Shown: positions 9,201-16,434 of the stretch, one piece after another
Layout of the letters: each line of letters opens with the position of its first letter
Numbering within the stretch: position 1 is the stretch's first letter
From: Paenibacillus_V sp046244365
GTDB lineage: Bacteria > Bacillota > Bacilli > Paenibacillales > NBRC-103111
Assembly: GCF_046244365.1 (NCBI RefSeq)
Contig: NZ_CP176395.1
Span: 7,874,001-7,938,000 of the forward strand
DNA length: 64,000 nucleotides
Direction of reading: 5' to 3'
Program-made: the position numbers and the translations under genes
Notes under the pieces: generated by a model
What the model was told of the DNA's origin: nothing
What the model saw: the letters and a program-made list of their open reading frames with translations, nothing else
Database searches by the model: none

Positions 9201-9644
9201 GCTGGCAGGCATTTCGCTCGGCACGACCTGATACAAATATTGCTCGACGGTCACTTCGTTTACGAGCTTCATCGTAGCGCCGTCGGCGTTCAAGGAAATC
9301 TCGAACACGCCGCGGTAAAGCGGATTGCCCTGAGCCCGGGTGTAGGACATCGCTTGAATCAGCGAGTTCTCGCTGCTCGGCACGACATAGAGCCGATTCC
9401 CCGTGCTGTATATCTCTGCTCCGGCCGCCACCGACATTTGCCCTCCGGCTGCCGTAAAAGTTACAAGCTCATTCGAAGCCGCCGTCAGCTCTTTGTTCGC
9501 TTTTTTGTCCACGATTTTGAAGCCGCCCGCCGATTTGAACGAGATCGCCGAGTGGTTGAATTGCGAATAATCCGTGATGTCATTGATGTTTTTGCGGATT
9601 CCGACGCGCATCGTTTCGACCGGGGTATGGCCGTCGATGATCAT
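6249..9644 (-). CDS. SpoIID/LytB-domain surface protein with Big2 repeats and three SLH domains (main open frame)
   Basis: 1131 residues. Order: SpoIID/LytB domain (about 95-480; core VVPSEMPASFGLEALRAQ, ending GGGNGHGVGMSQYGA), three Big2 immunoglobulin-like repeats (about 490-745, each opening L-x-G-I-x-V-S-G-P or similar), a Pro-rich linker, a conserved module (about 765-945), and three SLH domains (from about 955, 1013 and 1078) that anchor proteins to secondary cell-wall polymers. SpoIID-type domains cleave denuded peptidoglycan glycan strands, so a role in wall remodelling is likely. The reading frame opens at 9644 without a signal peptide. The matching signal peptide is in another frame just upstream (see 9580-9996), so the gene is split by one base in an A6 run. 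Continuous reading needs five A's. Confidence 0.85.
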   Translation of the reverse strand: MIIDGHTPVETMRVGIRKNINDITDYSQFNHSAISFKSAGGFKIVDKKANKELTAASNELVTFTAAGGQMSVAAGAEIYSTGNRLYVVPSSENSLIQAMSYTRAQGNPLYRGVFEISLNADGATMKLVNEVTVEQYLYQVVPSEMPASFGLEALRAQAIAARTYALTDYYSNRFADRGFHIDDSTLSQVYNNSAENTTTTQAVNDTSGKIMKSGNDLVDARFYSTSGGYGASKHEVWADTDANQMFPGTPIPYLVARSYTYDPSDETKILAIDTSDEAQLNAFYKNLALKSYDSESLYFRWKVGLTKTELENTINANLKPRQAADPRAVLTKNEYGVFESKAIPAEGIGQFKNMYVTKRGAGGNAVELVIEGTTGTYKILKEYNIRFTIRPTKTYTLGNDVLAYRAKGGSSDYDPAGNLKNPSILYSAFFTFDIAKDGAGVPTGVTFYGGGNGHGVGMSQYGASMLGGKGWTYSQILNSYYANMRIVDMNETVLAGIAVSGPAELPKGGQAQTVATAVYSDGSAFVVTPEVTFSSSNTEVLQVSPAGAIQGLKAGVANVIAAYRGQTGTLTVRVTPIVESIELNGLSAVKAGQVQTAVVNAVYSDGSRVVVTAGITFDSSDKNVATVDANGKVTALASGSTEISAAYLNYTARYLLQVLEPDVVLTGIAISGPTSMAAGSESQVDVTATFSNNLTAKQMTGVAFTSSVSSVASVSSNGLVRALQSGSTVIQATYEGFTASYGLSVHVTQQPQPDPAPSATSPVTVPPVPVTVTALLEAGKNGKAVIDSAKEGKVSLPVNAGELLGTGVAEVKFAGVTLTIPAQVLTQLQKGMTQAGPNATIELEAKPLAEAAAAQLLTASGHHQNADITAAGDVYDFSLSVRDGDKSYRLEQFGAPVQVNFSVKDGANKMRTSVFYIAADGSLERIEGTWSADGKSLSADLNHFSPYAVLEINKSFDDMKSHWASTVVSDLAAKAVVQGITDRLFAPEQLVTRAEFSAMLARGLGLKATKSGPFGDVPLQAWYADAVAAAYEAGIVQGTSGTSFSPDEKLTREQMAVMLKRAWERLNGRSLPSGSGETFQDENEFSSWSKADVLSLKKAGLLQGREGNTFAPQALASRAEVAQVIHSLLNK

Positions 9645-9996
9645 TTTTTGATACCTTATTCTCTCCGTCGAACTGAAAACGGACGTTTTTGGTGCCGACC
9701 ATGACCTGGCTTAGCGATTTGTTGATGACATGGCCGTTCAGATGCTGCTCGACCTTATAGCCTTCCGCCAATTGCACCGAACCGGCATTCTCAAGCTCGA
9801 TCGATTGAGCGGCAACGTTCTTCGCAAGCAGCCGGTCGCTCACCGGACTGGAAGCGTTTGCAGAAGAAGCGCCTATAGGATCGCTGCCGTTCGCCATAAC
9901 GCCGGGCGCCAGCTGGGCAACACATAAAGATACGGCGAGGAAAGCGGATACGACTCGACGTTTGGATAAAGCGCTTGCAAACAGTTTAAAACGCAT
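9580..9996 (-). pseudogene. Signal-peptide N-terminus of the SpoIID/SLH protein, separated by a frameshift
   Basis: 138-residue frame starting at an ATG with a GGAGAG site upstream. The first 35 residues form a secretion signal (basic MRFKLFASALSKRR, hydrophobic core, then MANGS). The sequence flows as VRFQFDGENKVSK up to the A-run at 9644-9649. It then continues in this frame with unrelated residues (NDHRRPYPG), whereas the next frame continues sensibly as MIIDGHTPVETMRVG. Removing one A makes a single secreted protein of about 1250 residues. It could be a sequencing or assembly indel, a true mutation, or slippage-dependent expression. Confidence 0.8.
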
Positions 9997-10266
9997 GAGG
10001 ATACTCTCTCCTTTTAATCAGATTCGCTAATCGCGACAAGCAGATTCGTGATCTCTTCCTATCGGTCCCCCTATTCCGCTAAAGTCATAGAAATCATAAT
10101 TTAAAATAAAATTTTAGTCAATTATTAATTCAATAAAATAAAAATTTAAACCAGATGTTGCTTTTTGCGTAAATTGCCTAGCGATTTCCTTAAATACAGA
10201 CCGGGCCGAATCGACTATTCTGTTCGTGTACGGGTTCAACCGCACAGGACAAGGGAGGAAATACGG

Positions 10267-11262
10267 GTGGAAAAAGTTAGAGTAGGATTTATCGGAGTAG
10301 GCGGCATTGCGGAATACCATTTGAACACGCTGAAAAAAGTCGAGCAGGCCGTCATTACGGCCGTTCATGACATTAATGCGGAAAGAGCGCAGCAGATCGC
10401 AACGACCTACGGCGCAACCGCTTACGAAACTGCAGAGCAGCTGCTCGACTCCGGACAAATCGACGCGCTATACATATGCACGCCGCCTTTCGCCAGGAAC
10501 GGCATCGAGCAAGAAGCGGCCAAGCGCGGTATTCACCTGCTTTCGGAGAAGCCCGTCACGCTGAATTTGGAGGAAGCCAAAGCGAATGCCCGCGTCATTC
10601 GCGAAGCCGGCATCATCAACAGCTCCGGCTACTGTCTCCGTTATTTGGACAACGTTCAACACGCCAAAAAATATTTGGCCGGCAAGGAAATCGACATGGT
10701 GCTCGGCTACCGGATCGGCGGCATGCCCCCCGTTGCCTGGTGGCGCAAAATGGAGCTGTCCGGCGGCCAGCTGGTCGAGCAATCCACGCATCAGGTGGAT
10801 TTGATCCGTTATTTGGCGGGCGATTTCGCGGAAGTACACGCAATTCACGAGCAGCGTCAAATTCAGAAGCTGCATCCGGAAGCGACGGTATACGATGTCG
10901 GCGTCTTCTCGTTCAAGATGCAGTCCGGCGCGGCAGGCAACTTCAGCAACACGTCTCTGGCCAATCATTTCGGACGCGCCGACGTGGAATTTTTCGGACG
11001 GGATTTCTATATGCAGCTCGACGGAAACGGCACGACGTTGCGAATCATCGACGATGAGCAGAACATTACGATCAAATCGAAAATGGACTTCTATCTCGAG
11101 CAAAACCGGGCATTCGTAGAAGCGGTGCGCACGAAGCGGCAGGATCTTGTGCTGTGCAGCTACGACGAAGCGGTCGCTACGCTTGAAGTGACTTTGGCGG
11201 TAAACGAATCGGCCGCTCAACACCGCTCGGTTTCCATCCCCGGCTCCGCAGCTCACGCGTAA
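10267..11262 (+). CDS. Gfo/Idh/MocA family NAD(P)-dependent oxidoreductase
   Basis: A 331-residue dehydrogenase. A Rossmann fold opens with VRVGFIGVGGIAEYHL. The family signature EKPVTLNLEEAKAN holds the Lys-Pro of the active site near residue 95, and the C-terminal domain contains QLVEQSTHQVDLIRYL, with the catalytic His typical of inositol or sugar dehydrogenases. The GTG at 10267 is chosen because AAGGGAGGA lies 8 bases upstream. The frame extends to 10165, but that part is not protein-like. A TIM-barrel isomerase follows 65 bases later, which suggests a small catabolic operon for a cyclitol or modified sugar. The AT-rich stretch 10080-10165 upstream probably holds divergent promoters. Confidence 0.9.
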   Translation: MEKVRVGFIGVGGIAEYHLNTLKKVEQAVITAVHDINAERAQQIATTYGATAYETAEQLLDSGQIDALYICTPPFARNGIEQEAAKRGIHLLSEKPVTLNLEEAKANARVIREAGIINSSGYCLRYLDNVQHAKKYLAGKEIDMVLGYRIGGMPPVAWWRKMELSGGQLVEQSTHQVDLIRYLAGDFAEVHAIHEQRQIQKLHPEATVYDVGVFSFKMQSGAAGNFSNTSLANHFGRADVEFFGRDFYMQLDGNGTTLRIIDDEQNITIKSKMDFYLEQNRAFVEAVRTKRQDLVLCSYDEAVATLEVTLAVNESAAQHRSVSIPGSAAHA

Positions 11263-11327
11263 CGAAGACGCCCGGTTTTACCGTTCGAACAGTACGATAT
11301 GCGATTGGATGAAGGGAGATTTCATAC

Positions 11328-12158
11328 ATGCTAAAGGGTGTTAACCAATGGTGCTTTCCGGCAGGCACGCCGCTAGAGCAGCTGTTCGCCGTCAGCCGCG
11401 AGGCCGGCTACGACGCGGTTGAATTGAACATCAATCCCGAGGGCGATGTCGGATTGACGATGGACACGACGGCCAGCGAAGCCGAAGCGATCGGCCGTCT
11501 GGCGCGGGAGAACGGCCTGCAGCTGCGCAGTATTTCGACCTCGCTCCTGTGGCGTTCGCCGCTATCCGCAGTCGATCCCGCCGTACGCGAACAAGGACGC
11601 CGCGTTGTCGTTAAGCAGCTGGAGCTGGCCGAGATCCTCGGAGCCGACACGGTGCTTGTCGTCCCGGGTGCCGTCAATGAGGAGACGTCTTACGACGTCT
11701 GCTACGACCGCAGCCGCGCGGAGCTGGAGCTGCTCGTTAGCGAGGCGGAGAAGCGCAACGTGCGCATCGGCGTGGAGAACGTGTGGAACAAGTTTCTCCT
11801 CTCCCCGCTTGAAATGAGAGATTACGTCGATCATTTCGGGTCGAAGCATGTCGGCGTATATTTCGACGCAGGCAATATTCTCGCTTACGGCTTCCCTCAG
11901 CAGTGGATCCGGATTTTGGGCGAGCGCATCTTCAAGGTTCACGTCAAAGACTTCCGCCCAGGCATCGGAACCGGCAACGGCTTCGTTCCGCTGTTGTCGG
12001 GAGACGTCAACTGGACCGCGGTTCGCGAAGCGCTGCAGGAAATCGGATACACGGATACGTTGACCGCGGAAGTCGGCATTTATAAAGAAACGCCGCTGCA
12101 AACGGTATACGATACGGCCAGACATATCGGCGTCATTATCGGTGAAGGCGCAAAATAA
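11328..12158 (+). CDS. Sugar phosphate isomerase/epimerase, xylose-isomerase-like TIM barrel
   Basis: 276 residues of the AP-endonuclease-2/xylose isomerase-like TIM-barrel superfamily. Metal-binding segments are visible: Glu in RIGVENVWNKFL, Asp in VGVYFDAGNIL, His in IFKVHVKDF, and Glu near the end in LTAEVG. The N-terminal MLKGVNQWCFP with YDAVELNIN is typical of IolE/UlaE-like isomerases. AAGGGAG precedes the ATG. It is downstream of a Gfo/Idh dehydrogenase, and pairs of this type act together on inositols or keto sugars. The exact substrate cannot be told. Confidence 0.87.
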   Translation: MLKGVNQWCFPAGTPLEQLFAVSREAGYDAVELNINPEGDVGLTMDTTASEAEAIGRLARENGLQLRSISTSLLWRSPLSAVDPAVREQGRRVVVKQLELAEILGADTVLVVPGAVNEETSYDVCYDRSRAELELLVSEAEKRNVRIGVENVWNKFLLSPLEMRDYVDHFGSKHVGVYFDAGNILAYGFPQQWIRILGERIFKVHVKDFRPGIGTGNGFVPLLSGDVNWTAVREALQEIGYTDTLTAEVGIYKETPLQTVYDTARHIGVIIGEGAK

Positions 12159-12186
12159 TTCGCGCTTCATGAAAGCAGCGCACACA

Positions 12187-12217
12187 GGCAGGTGCCCTAA
12201 ACGGGGCCCTGCCTTTT
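12187..12217 (+). terminator. Rho-independent terminator after the dehydrogenase-isomerase pair
   Basis: AGGCAGGTGCCC pairs with GGGGCCCTGCCT around a TAAAC loop and is followed by TTTTAG. It lies 29 bases after the isomerase stop. Confidence 0.88.
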
Positions 12218-12426
12218 AGCTTTCGACACGCGGCTTTCGGGCTCCGACTCGCCTCGATAAGGAGGAATTATAAGCCTCTATCCCGAAGTAGAAACTCCAG
12301 GGAAAGAAAAAAAGCCACAGCATCATACGCCGGTACGTCTATCGAAAGAACGAATCCTAGTATACGGGGGAGCCAGAATCCGGTCCGTGTGAAAAGGTTC
12401 TTCCTCCCTATCAACCAAGGAGAGAC

Positions 12427-13025
12427 ATGATGATACGACCTTCGGAAACCACCTGTATACGCCCCCTGACCCAAGCCGATGCGGAAAGCATGTGGCGGCT
12501 TCGGGAGGAAAACAGGGCGTTTTGCAACCCTTCGAGCCGCTTCGGCCGGAAAGCTTCTATACGCTGGAGACCCAGCGGGAACAAATTGTACGCAGCGAGC
12601 AAGGCAGACGCAACGATGCGGAATACGTCTTCGGCGTGTTTCTCGGCGCTGGCGAAACGGAGCTGCTGGTCGGAAGGATCGCGCTGACCGGCGTAGCGCG
12701 AGGACCTTTTCAGAACGCGAATCTCGGTTATTTTCTGGGGAAGGCGTTCACCGGCAAAGGCTACGGAAAAGCCGCCGTCGGGCTGGCCGTCTCCTTCGCA
12801 TTCGGCGAGATCGGATTGCACCGCGTGCAGGCTGCCGTGATGCCGTGGAATAAGCCGTCGATCGGCGCACTGGAACGGAATTCGTTCGAATACGAAAGGC
12901 TTGCCAAAAAGTATTTGCAAATTAACGGGATCTGGGAAGATCACAACATCTATGCGCTGACCGTCGAGACGTGGCGGGAAAGACCTGATAATCAGGAAGT
13001 CGGCCATTCCCCTCCATATAGGTAG
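12427..13025 (+). pseudogene. RimJ/RimL-type GNAT acetyltransferase, frameshifted
   Basis: The N-terminus (MMIRPSETTCIRPLTQADAE to REENRAF) is in one frame behind an AAGGAGAG site. The rest (LQPFEPLRPESFYTLETQRE through the acetyl-CoA loop GKAFTGKGYGKAAVG and RNSFEYE) is in the next frame. The join falls on a T4 run at 12520-12523: one extra T gives A-F-L-Q-P and restores a standard protein of about 199 residues that would acetylate an alpha- or side-chain amine. It is either a pseudogene or a homopolymer sequencing error. The 210 bases before it contain an AAGGAGG not followed by a start, and nothing else I can name. Confidence 0.82.
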
Positions 13026-13205
13026 CCCTGCCATGCGCTTTTTATGGGGATGCGCTGGTCATTCCTCGGTTTGCCCACCTTGGCATGACGGTCGTCGAAC
13101 CCTAAATTTTGGAATATTATTTCCGGGGAAATGCTCGACCTCGCTCGAAACAAGTCGGCTCCCGCGAACGGAGTCGCCAATCCAAACGACGAAAAGAGGC
13201 GCAAC

Positions 13206-13862
13206 ATGACAATTAAAGCCGTTTTGTTCGATTTTGACGGGACGCTGGCCGATACGCTTCCACTCTGCTTCGAAAGCTTTCGCAAGCTGTTCCGGGAGTA
13301 TGACGGGAGACATGTCTCGGATGAAGAGGTCGTCTCCATGTTCGGTCCGTCGGAGGCCGGGATCATCCGCATCCATTTGGCGAAGAAGGAAGGCGTCGAC
13401 CAAGCGATCGAGGATTTTTACGCGTCTTACGAGGAGCTTCATACGGAAATGGTCAAGCCGCACCGGGAAATCGCGGAGCTGCTCCAACAGCTGAAAGCAA
13501 GCGGCATCAAGCTAGGCATCGTGACCGGCAAAGCGCGCAGAAGCCTCGACATTTCCCTCAGGCTGCTGGAGCTGACGGACTTATTCGACGTCTCGATCAC
13601 GGGTGATGACGTAACGGAACCGAAGCCTGCCCCGGAAGGCGTTCTGAAGGCTCTCTCGATGCTAGGAGCCGGCCAAGACGAAGCCGTCTTCGTCGGGGAC
13701 AGCGACGCTGACATCGCAGCCGGCCGCAGCGCAGGCGTCACGGTCATCGGCGTCCGCTGGCTGGACGTCGTCCAGTCCCCGGTCTTCGCGTTCGAGCCCG
13801 ATGCAACGGTCTCGAACGCGGAGGAATTCCGGCGCTATTTGGCTGCTTTCCCGCAAGCATGA
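13206..13862 (+). CDS. HAD family phosphatase, PpaX/Gph-like
   Basis: 218 residues. Motif I is DFDGTLADT at residues 9-17 with the nucleophile Asp. A mobile cap of about 60 residues follows, then motif II IVTGKARRS, motif III Lys in TEPKPAPEG, and motif IV VGDSDADIAAG. This architecture is that of phosphoglycolate phosphatases and the pyrophosphatase PpaX; the substrate cannot be read. AAGAGG precedes the ATG at 13206. Although the frame is open back to 13131, that stretch is not conserved-looking. Confidence 0.88.
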   Translation: MTIKAVLFDFDGTLADTLPLCFESFRKLFREYDGRHVSDEEVVSMFGPSEAGIIRIHLAKKEGVDQAIEDFYASYEELHTEMVKPHREIAELLQQLKASGIKLGIVTGKARRSLDISLRLLELTDLFDVSITGDDVTEPKPAPEGVLKALSMLGAGQDEAVFVGDSDADIAAGRSAGVTVIGVRWLDVVQSPVFAFEPDATVSNAEEFRRYLAAFPQA

Positions 13863-13909
13863 GCGACGGAAATTGAACCGGAGGACATGCGTGAACATGG
13901 CGGAAGATA

Positions 13910-13982
13910 AGAGGAAGCATAGCAGAGGATACGTGGAAACGTATCAGAAGAGTGGAAGCATAACGGAAGATACGTGGAAACG
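13910..13982 (+). repeat. Imperfect direct repeat, two copies of about 32 bases
   Basis: GAGGAAGCATAGCAGAGG-ATACGTGGAAACGT is followed 40 bases later by a close copy ending GAAGATACGTGGAAACGT. A short open frame (13897-14079, MAEDKRKHSRGYVET) runs through it, but its tail is Arg/Ser-rich and does not look real. It is part of the 597-base gap before the IS110 transposase. Confidence 0.5.
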
Positions 13983-14183
13983 TGCCGTCTCTAGACGGCA
14001 TGTTTTGCTATTGAAGCGTCGTCGTTCGCCGTTCGCGGCAGTTCGTTTTCTATCCCCTTCATCGGCTAATTGCGGCTAATTTATCAGGGCAACCGAGCAA
14101 CAGAGCGATCATATAAAGGAAACCTATGCTAGTAAGAGTAGCACAACATATAATGTTTGGACTTAACTAAGGATAAATCCAAA

Positions 14184-14316
14184 TAGTGAATCCAAGTTCA
14201 CTAATAATGAATCAAACTTCACTATTTTGGCGCCAACGTCTGCTTTTCTAGCAAATAATGAACTAGACGTCACTAATTTGCCGTTTCCTTCACTAATAGT
14301 GAACTTTACTTCACTA
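14184..14316. repeat. Four 20-nt palindromic units, consensus TARTGAA-N6-TTCACTA, left of the insertion sequence
   Basis: Units lie at 14184-14203, 14205-14224, 14256-14275 and 14297-14316, with start-to-start distances of 21, 51 and 41 bases. Each is exactly 20 nt, with arms such as TAGTGAA and TTCACTA. Two more units lie on the other side of the transposase gene. The rest of the gap 13983-14183 shows no gene. Confidence 0.75.
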
Positions 14317-14390
14317 AACCTCTATGCCTTCCCTTTATCCGGAACTTTAGCATTCCTGTAGATGCTAAGAAATCGGCTTTGTAAAGCACG

Positions 14391-14454
14391 AGCACCCTCT
14401 GTATAGTAGATCATGTCACGGGCAGTGACTAACAGATCCACATGGGAGGGTGCT
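14391..14454 (+). promoter_or_regulatory. Stem sequestering the transposase ribosome binding site
   Basis: AGCACCCTC at 14391-14399 is perfectly complementary to GAGGGTGCT at 14446-14454, which contains the GGGAGGG Shine-Dalgarno sequence of the transposase (ATG at 14460). A second perfect hairpin, GTCAC-GGGCA-GTGAC at 14415-14429, sits inside the loop. Such a structure would keep transposase translation low, or it could be part of a left-end RNA fold. Confidence 0.7.
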
Positions 14455-14459
14455 CTACT

Positions 14460-15743
14460 ATGAAGTTTAAACAAAGAGACGTACAAAATCAACGGATTGA
14501 ACGAATTTCTACGAATCATCTCATTATCGGTATCGACATTGCCAAGGAGCGGCATGTGGCTCGTGCCGTTACTTACCGTGGATTAGAGATAGGCCGACCT
14601 GTCACGTTCGAGAATCAAGGAGAGGGCTTTGGGAAACTTTTACGATGGATCGGACAACTCCAACAACAGAAAGGCCTCTCCTCACTCATCATCGGCCTTG
14701 AACCGACCGGACATTATTGGTTCAGCTTGGCCGATTGGTTGATGGACCTTGGCCATGAGGTCGTTCTCGTTAACCCCCTGACCACAAAACGTAACAAGGA
14801 AAACCGAGATAACAGCCAATCCAAGAACGACATCAAAGACGCGCTGGTCATTGCCGATGCCGTAAGCCGTGGATATTACACCACTTACAATCGGCACGCA
14901 GCCATCTATCGGCGGTTGCGCATGGTAATGAACGACCGCGAATACTGGGTCAAGCAACTGACAAGCTTGAAGGGCCGACTTCACCGCTGGCTGGATATTC
15001 ACTTTCCTGAGTACAGACTGGTATTTTCCGACTGGGAGATTGCGCGGTCAGTCGCCACGCTGAAGGCTTTCCCGCTGCCCGAAGATATCGCACCGATGAC
15101 AGCTGAGCAGATGATTACCGGCTGGAAGGAAGAAGGCGGCATGAAGCGTGCAGGCGGGAAGACAGGACTAGAAACGGCCGCCAGGCTCCTCGCTGTAGCC
15201 CGTAGTTCTGTTGGGAGTAAGGTTGGATGTGAAGAAGCGCGTAAAGAAATTGCGCGGCTTGTAGAGGACTATGAACGGTTAACCGAAAGGCTAAAGGAGA
15301 TGGAGCATGAGCTCGACATCCTACTTGCCCAGGTACCGGATGTGGTGAACCTACTTCGCACCATAAAGGGGCTGAGCACGCTGTTCATAGCCGCTTTATT
15401 GGCCGGATGCGGAGAGATAAGCAAGTATGCACATGGACAACAGATCCTTTCCCAAGCGGGTCTCAACTTAACGGATAACAGCTCGGGGAAATACGAAGGC
15501 AAAGTAGGAATCTCAAAACGAGGCAGGCGACAGCTGCGCAAATATCTGTATTTGGGAACCTTGTCCTTGATTACAAATAACCCGCAGTTTAAACGGTGGC
15601 ACGAGCAAAACGTAAAAGAAAAGAAGATGAAAAAGCATCGCTCCGTCTTTAAACTGATCGGTAAACTAACACGGATCATGATAGGTATGGTAAAACGAGG
15701 GGAAGCCTTTCGGGCGAACGATGTACAAGAGGCTGCAGCCTAG
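14460..15743 (+). CDS. IS110 family transposase
   Basis: 427 residues. The N-terminal RuvC-like DEDD domain shows Asp26 in IIGIDIAKERH, Glu81 in IGLEPTGHYW, and Asp124/Asp127 in SKNDIKDAL. After a coiled-coil middle (EDYERLTERLKEMEHELD, about 275-292), the C-terminal Transposase_20 domain has LSQAGLNLTDNSSGK, containing the conserved serine region, and GISKRGRRQLRKYLY. This is the full IS110 layout and the gene is intact. In this family the enzyme uses a structured RNA from the element to choose the target. The ATG at 14460 follows GGGAGGG. Confidence 0.95.
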   Translation: MKFKQRDVQNQRIERISTNHLIIGIDIAKERHVARAVTYRGLEIGRPVTFENQGEGFGKLLRWIGQLQQQKGLSSLIIGLEPTGHYWFSLADWLMDLGHEVVLVNPLTTKRNKENRDNSQSKNDIKDALVIADAVSRGYYTTYNRHAAIYRRLRMVMNDREYWVKQLTSLKGRLHRWLDIHFPEYRLVFSDWEIARSVATLKAFPLPEDIAPMTAEQMITGWKEEGGMKRAGGKTGLETAARLLAVARSSVGSKVGCEEARKEIARLVEDYERLTERLKEMEHELDILLAQVPDVVNLLRTIKGLSTLFIAALLAGCGEISKYAHGQQILSQAGLNLTDNSSGKYEGKVGISKRGRRQLRKYLYLGTLSLITNNPQFKRWHEQNVKEKKMKKHRSVFKLIGKLTRIMIGMVKRGEAFRANDVQEAAA

Positions 15744-16140
15744 GAGGCTCCCACTTGGGCAACATGTTTCACAAGAGGAAAGTAGCATGGGAACACAAAG
15801 GTTAGCGTACGTATTTTGGCTCATTCGCAGGATGGAAAACACATAAGCACGGAGTACCGAATGTGGGTTCACAAAGGGCACTGACCCGTTACACTAGCAT
15901 TTCGGCCTCCACCTCTTGGATAGGTATAACGAAGGAATGTAAGGGCGAAGACCCGTTGAGAATTGGGAGGGTAAACCACCAAGACGATTGTGGAGTATAC
16001 GTGCATCATAACGGAAATGATTGGGGATTGAGGCCTTTCCTCTATTCCCGCATACCCAAAATGATGCTCCCAACGGGTCAGGTCCTTGCCTCTACGGAAA
16101 GCCTGCTTCAAAGAATGGTGAAATCCTGCGAATGAGCGAG
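15744..16140 (+). other. 3' non-coding end of the IS with long inverted repeats; candidate guide RNA region
   Basis: About 400 bases with no convincing gene. CTGACCCGTT at 15881-15890 and AACGGGTCAG at 16072-16081 form a perfect 10-bp inverted repeat. GACCCGTTG at 15950-15958 is an alternative partner for the same right arm. TTGGGAG at 15963-15969 pairs with CTCCCAA at 16067-16073. These mutually exclusive pairings suggest a folded RNA. Assigning it as a seek/bridge RNA is inference from the IS family. Confidence 0.45.
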
Positions 16141-16170
16141 TATTCGTGAGATAATCACTACGAACAGAGG

Positions 16171-16211
16171 GAGTGAACTTAGGTTCAGTAATAGTGAGCC
16201 CAGCTTCACTA
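16171..16211. repeat. Two further 20-nt palindromic units right of the insertion sequence
   Basis: GAGTGAACTTAGGTTCAGTA at 16171-16190 is a diverged copy. TAGTGAGCCCAGCTTCACTA at 16192-16211 is a good copy. Their 21-base spacing equals that of the first two units on the left side. Confidence 0.7.
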
Positions 16212-16229
16212 TTGTTTTTAACTTAGGAG

Positions 16230-16358
16230 GGTTTGCCCGAGACGTCTACTTTCGCTTTCGATTCTCCCAATTGGGGGTTTGCGAAAGACGCTACTTTCAC
16301 TTTAGATCCCTCCTACGTGGCCTTACCCGAGACGTCTACTTTCACTTTCGATTCTTCC
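16230..16358 (+). repeat. Three direct repeats of about 40 bases
   Basis: Copies start near 16230, 16276 and 16319, sharing the core GAGACGTCTACTTTC followed by RCTTTCGATTC. The middle copy is more diverged (AAAGACGCTACTTTC). The spacing is about 45 bases. The segment is non-coding and lies between the insertion sequence and the end of mobA. Confidence 0.65.
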
Positions 16359-16434
16359 TAGGAACTTTATGGGAGAACATGCTCCGGACACCGTACGCAA
16401 ATGCGTTCCGCTTAACACCGGCGCTAAATCGCCT

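Larger units (their letters stand above)
14320..16168 (+). mobile_element. IS110/IS1111-family insertion sequence (ends approximate)
   Basis: One DEDD-type transposase gene with about 140 bases of non-coding DNA on its 5' side and about 400 bases on its 3' side. The boundaries are set only by the palindromic units at 14316 and 16171. IS110-family elements lack clear terminal inverted repeats and target-site duplications, and none are seen here. A long 3' non-coding end is the arrangement reported for the IS1111 subgroup, in which the guide (seek/bridge) RNA is encoded at the right end. The exact ends need comparison with other copies. Confidence 0.7.

Noticed and set aside
15863..16135. Small frames on both strands in the 3' end of the insertion sequence
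   Set aside because: No ribosome binding site or protein-like composition; the region is better explained as structured non-coding DNA.
14320..16168. Exact terminal inverted repeats or target duplication for the insertion sequence
   Set aside because: None found by eye. The IS110 family normally lacks them, so the ends are left approximate.
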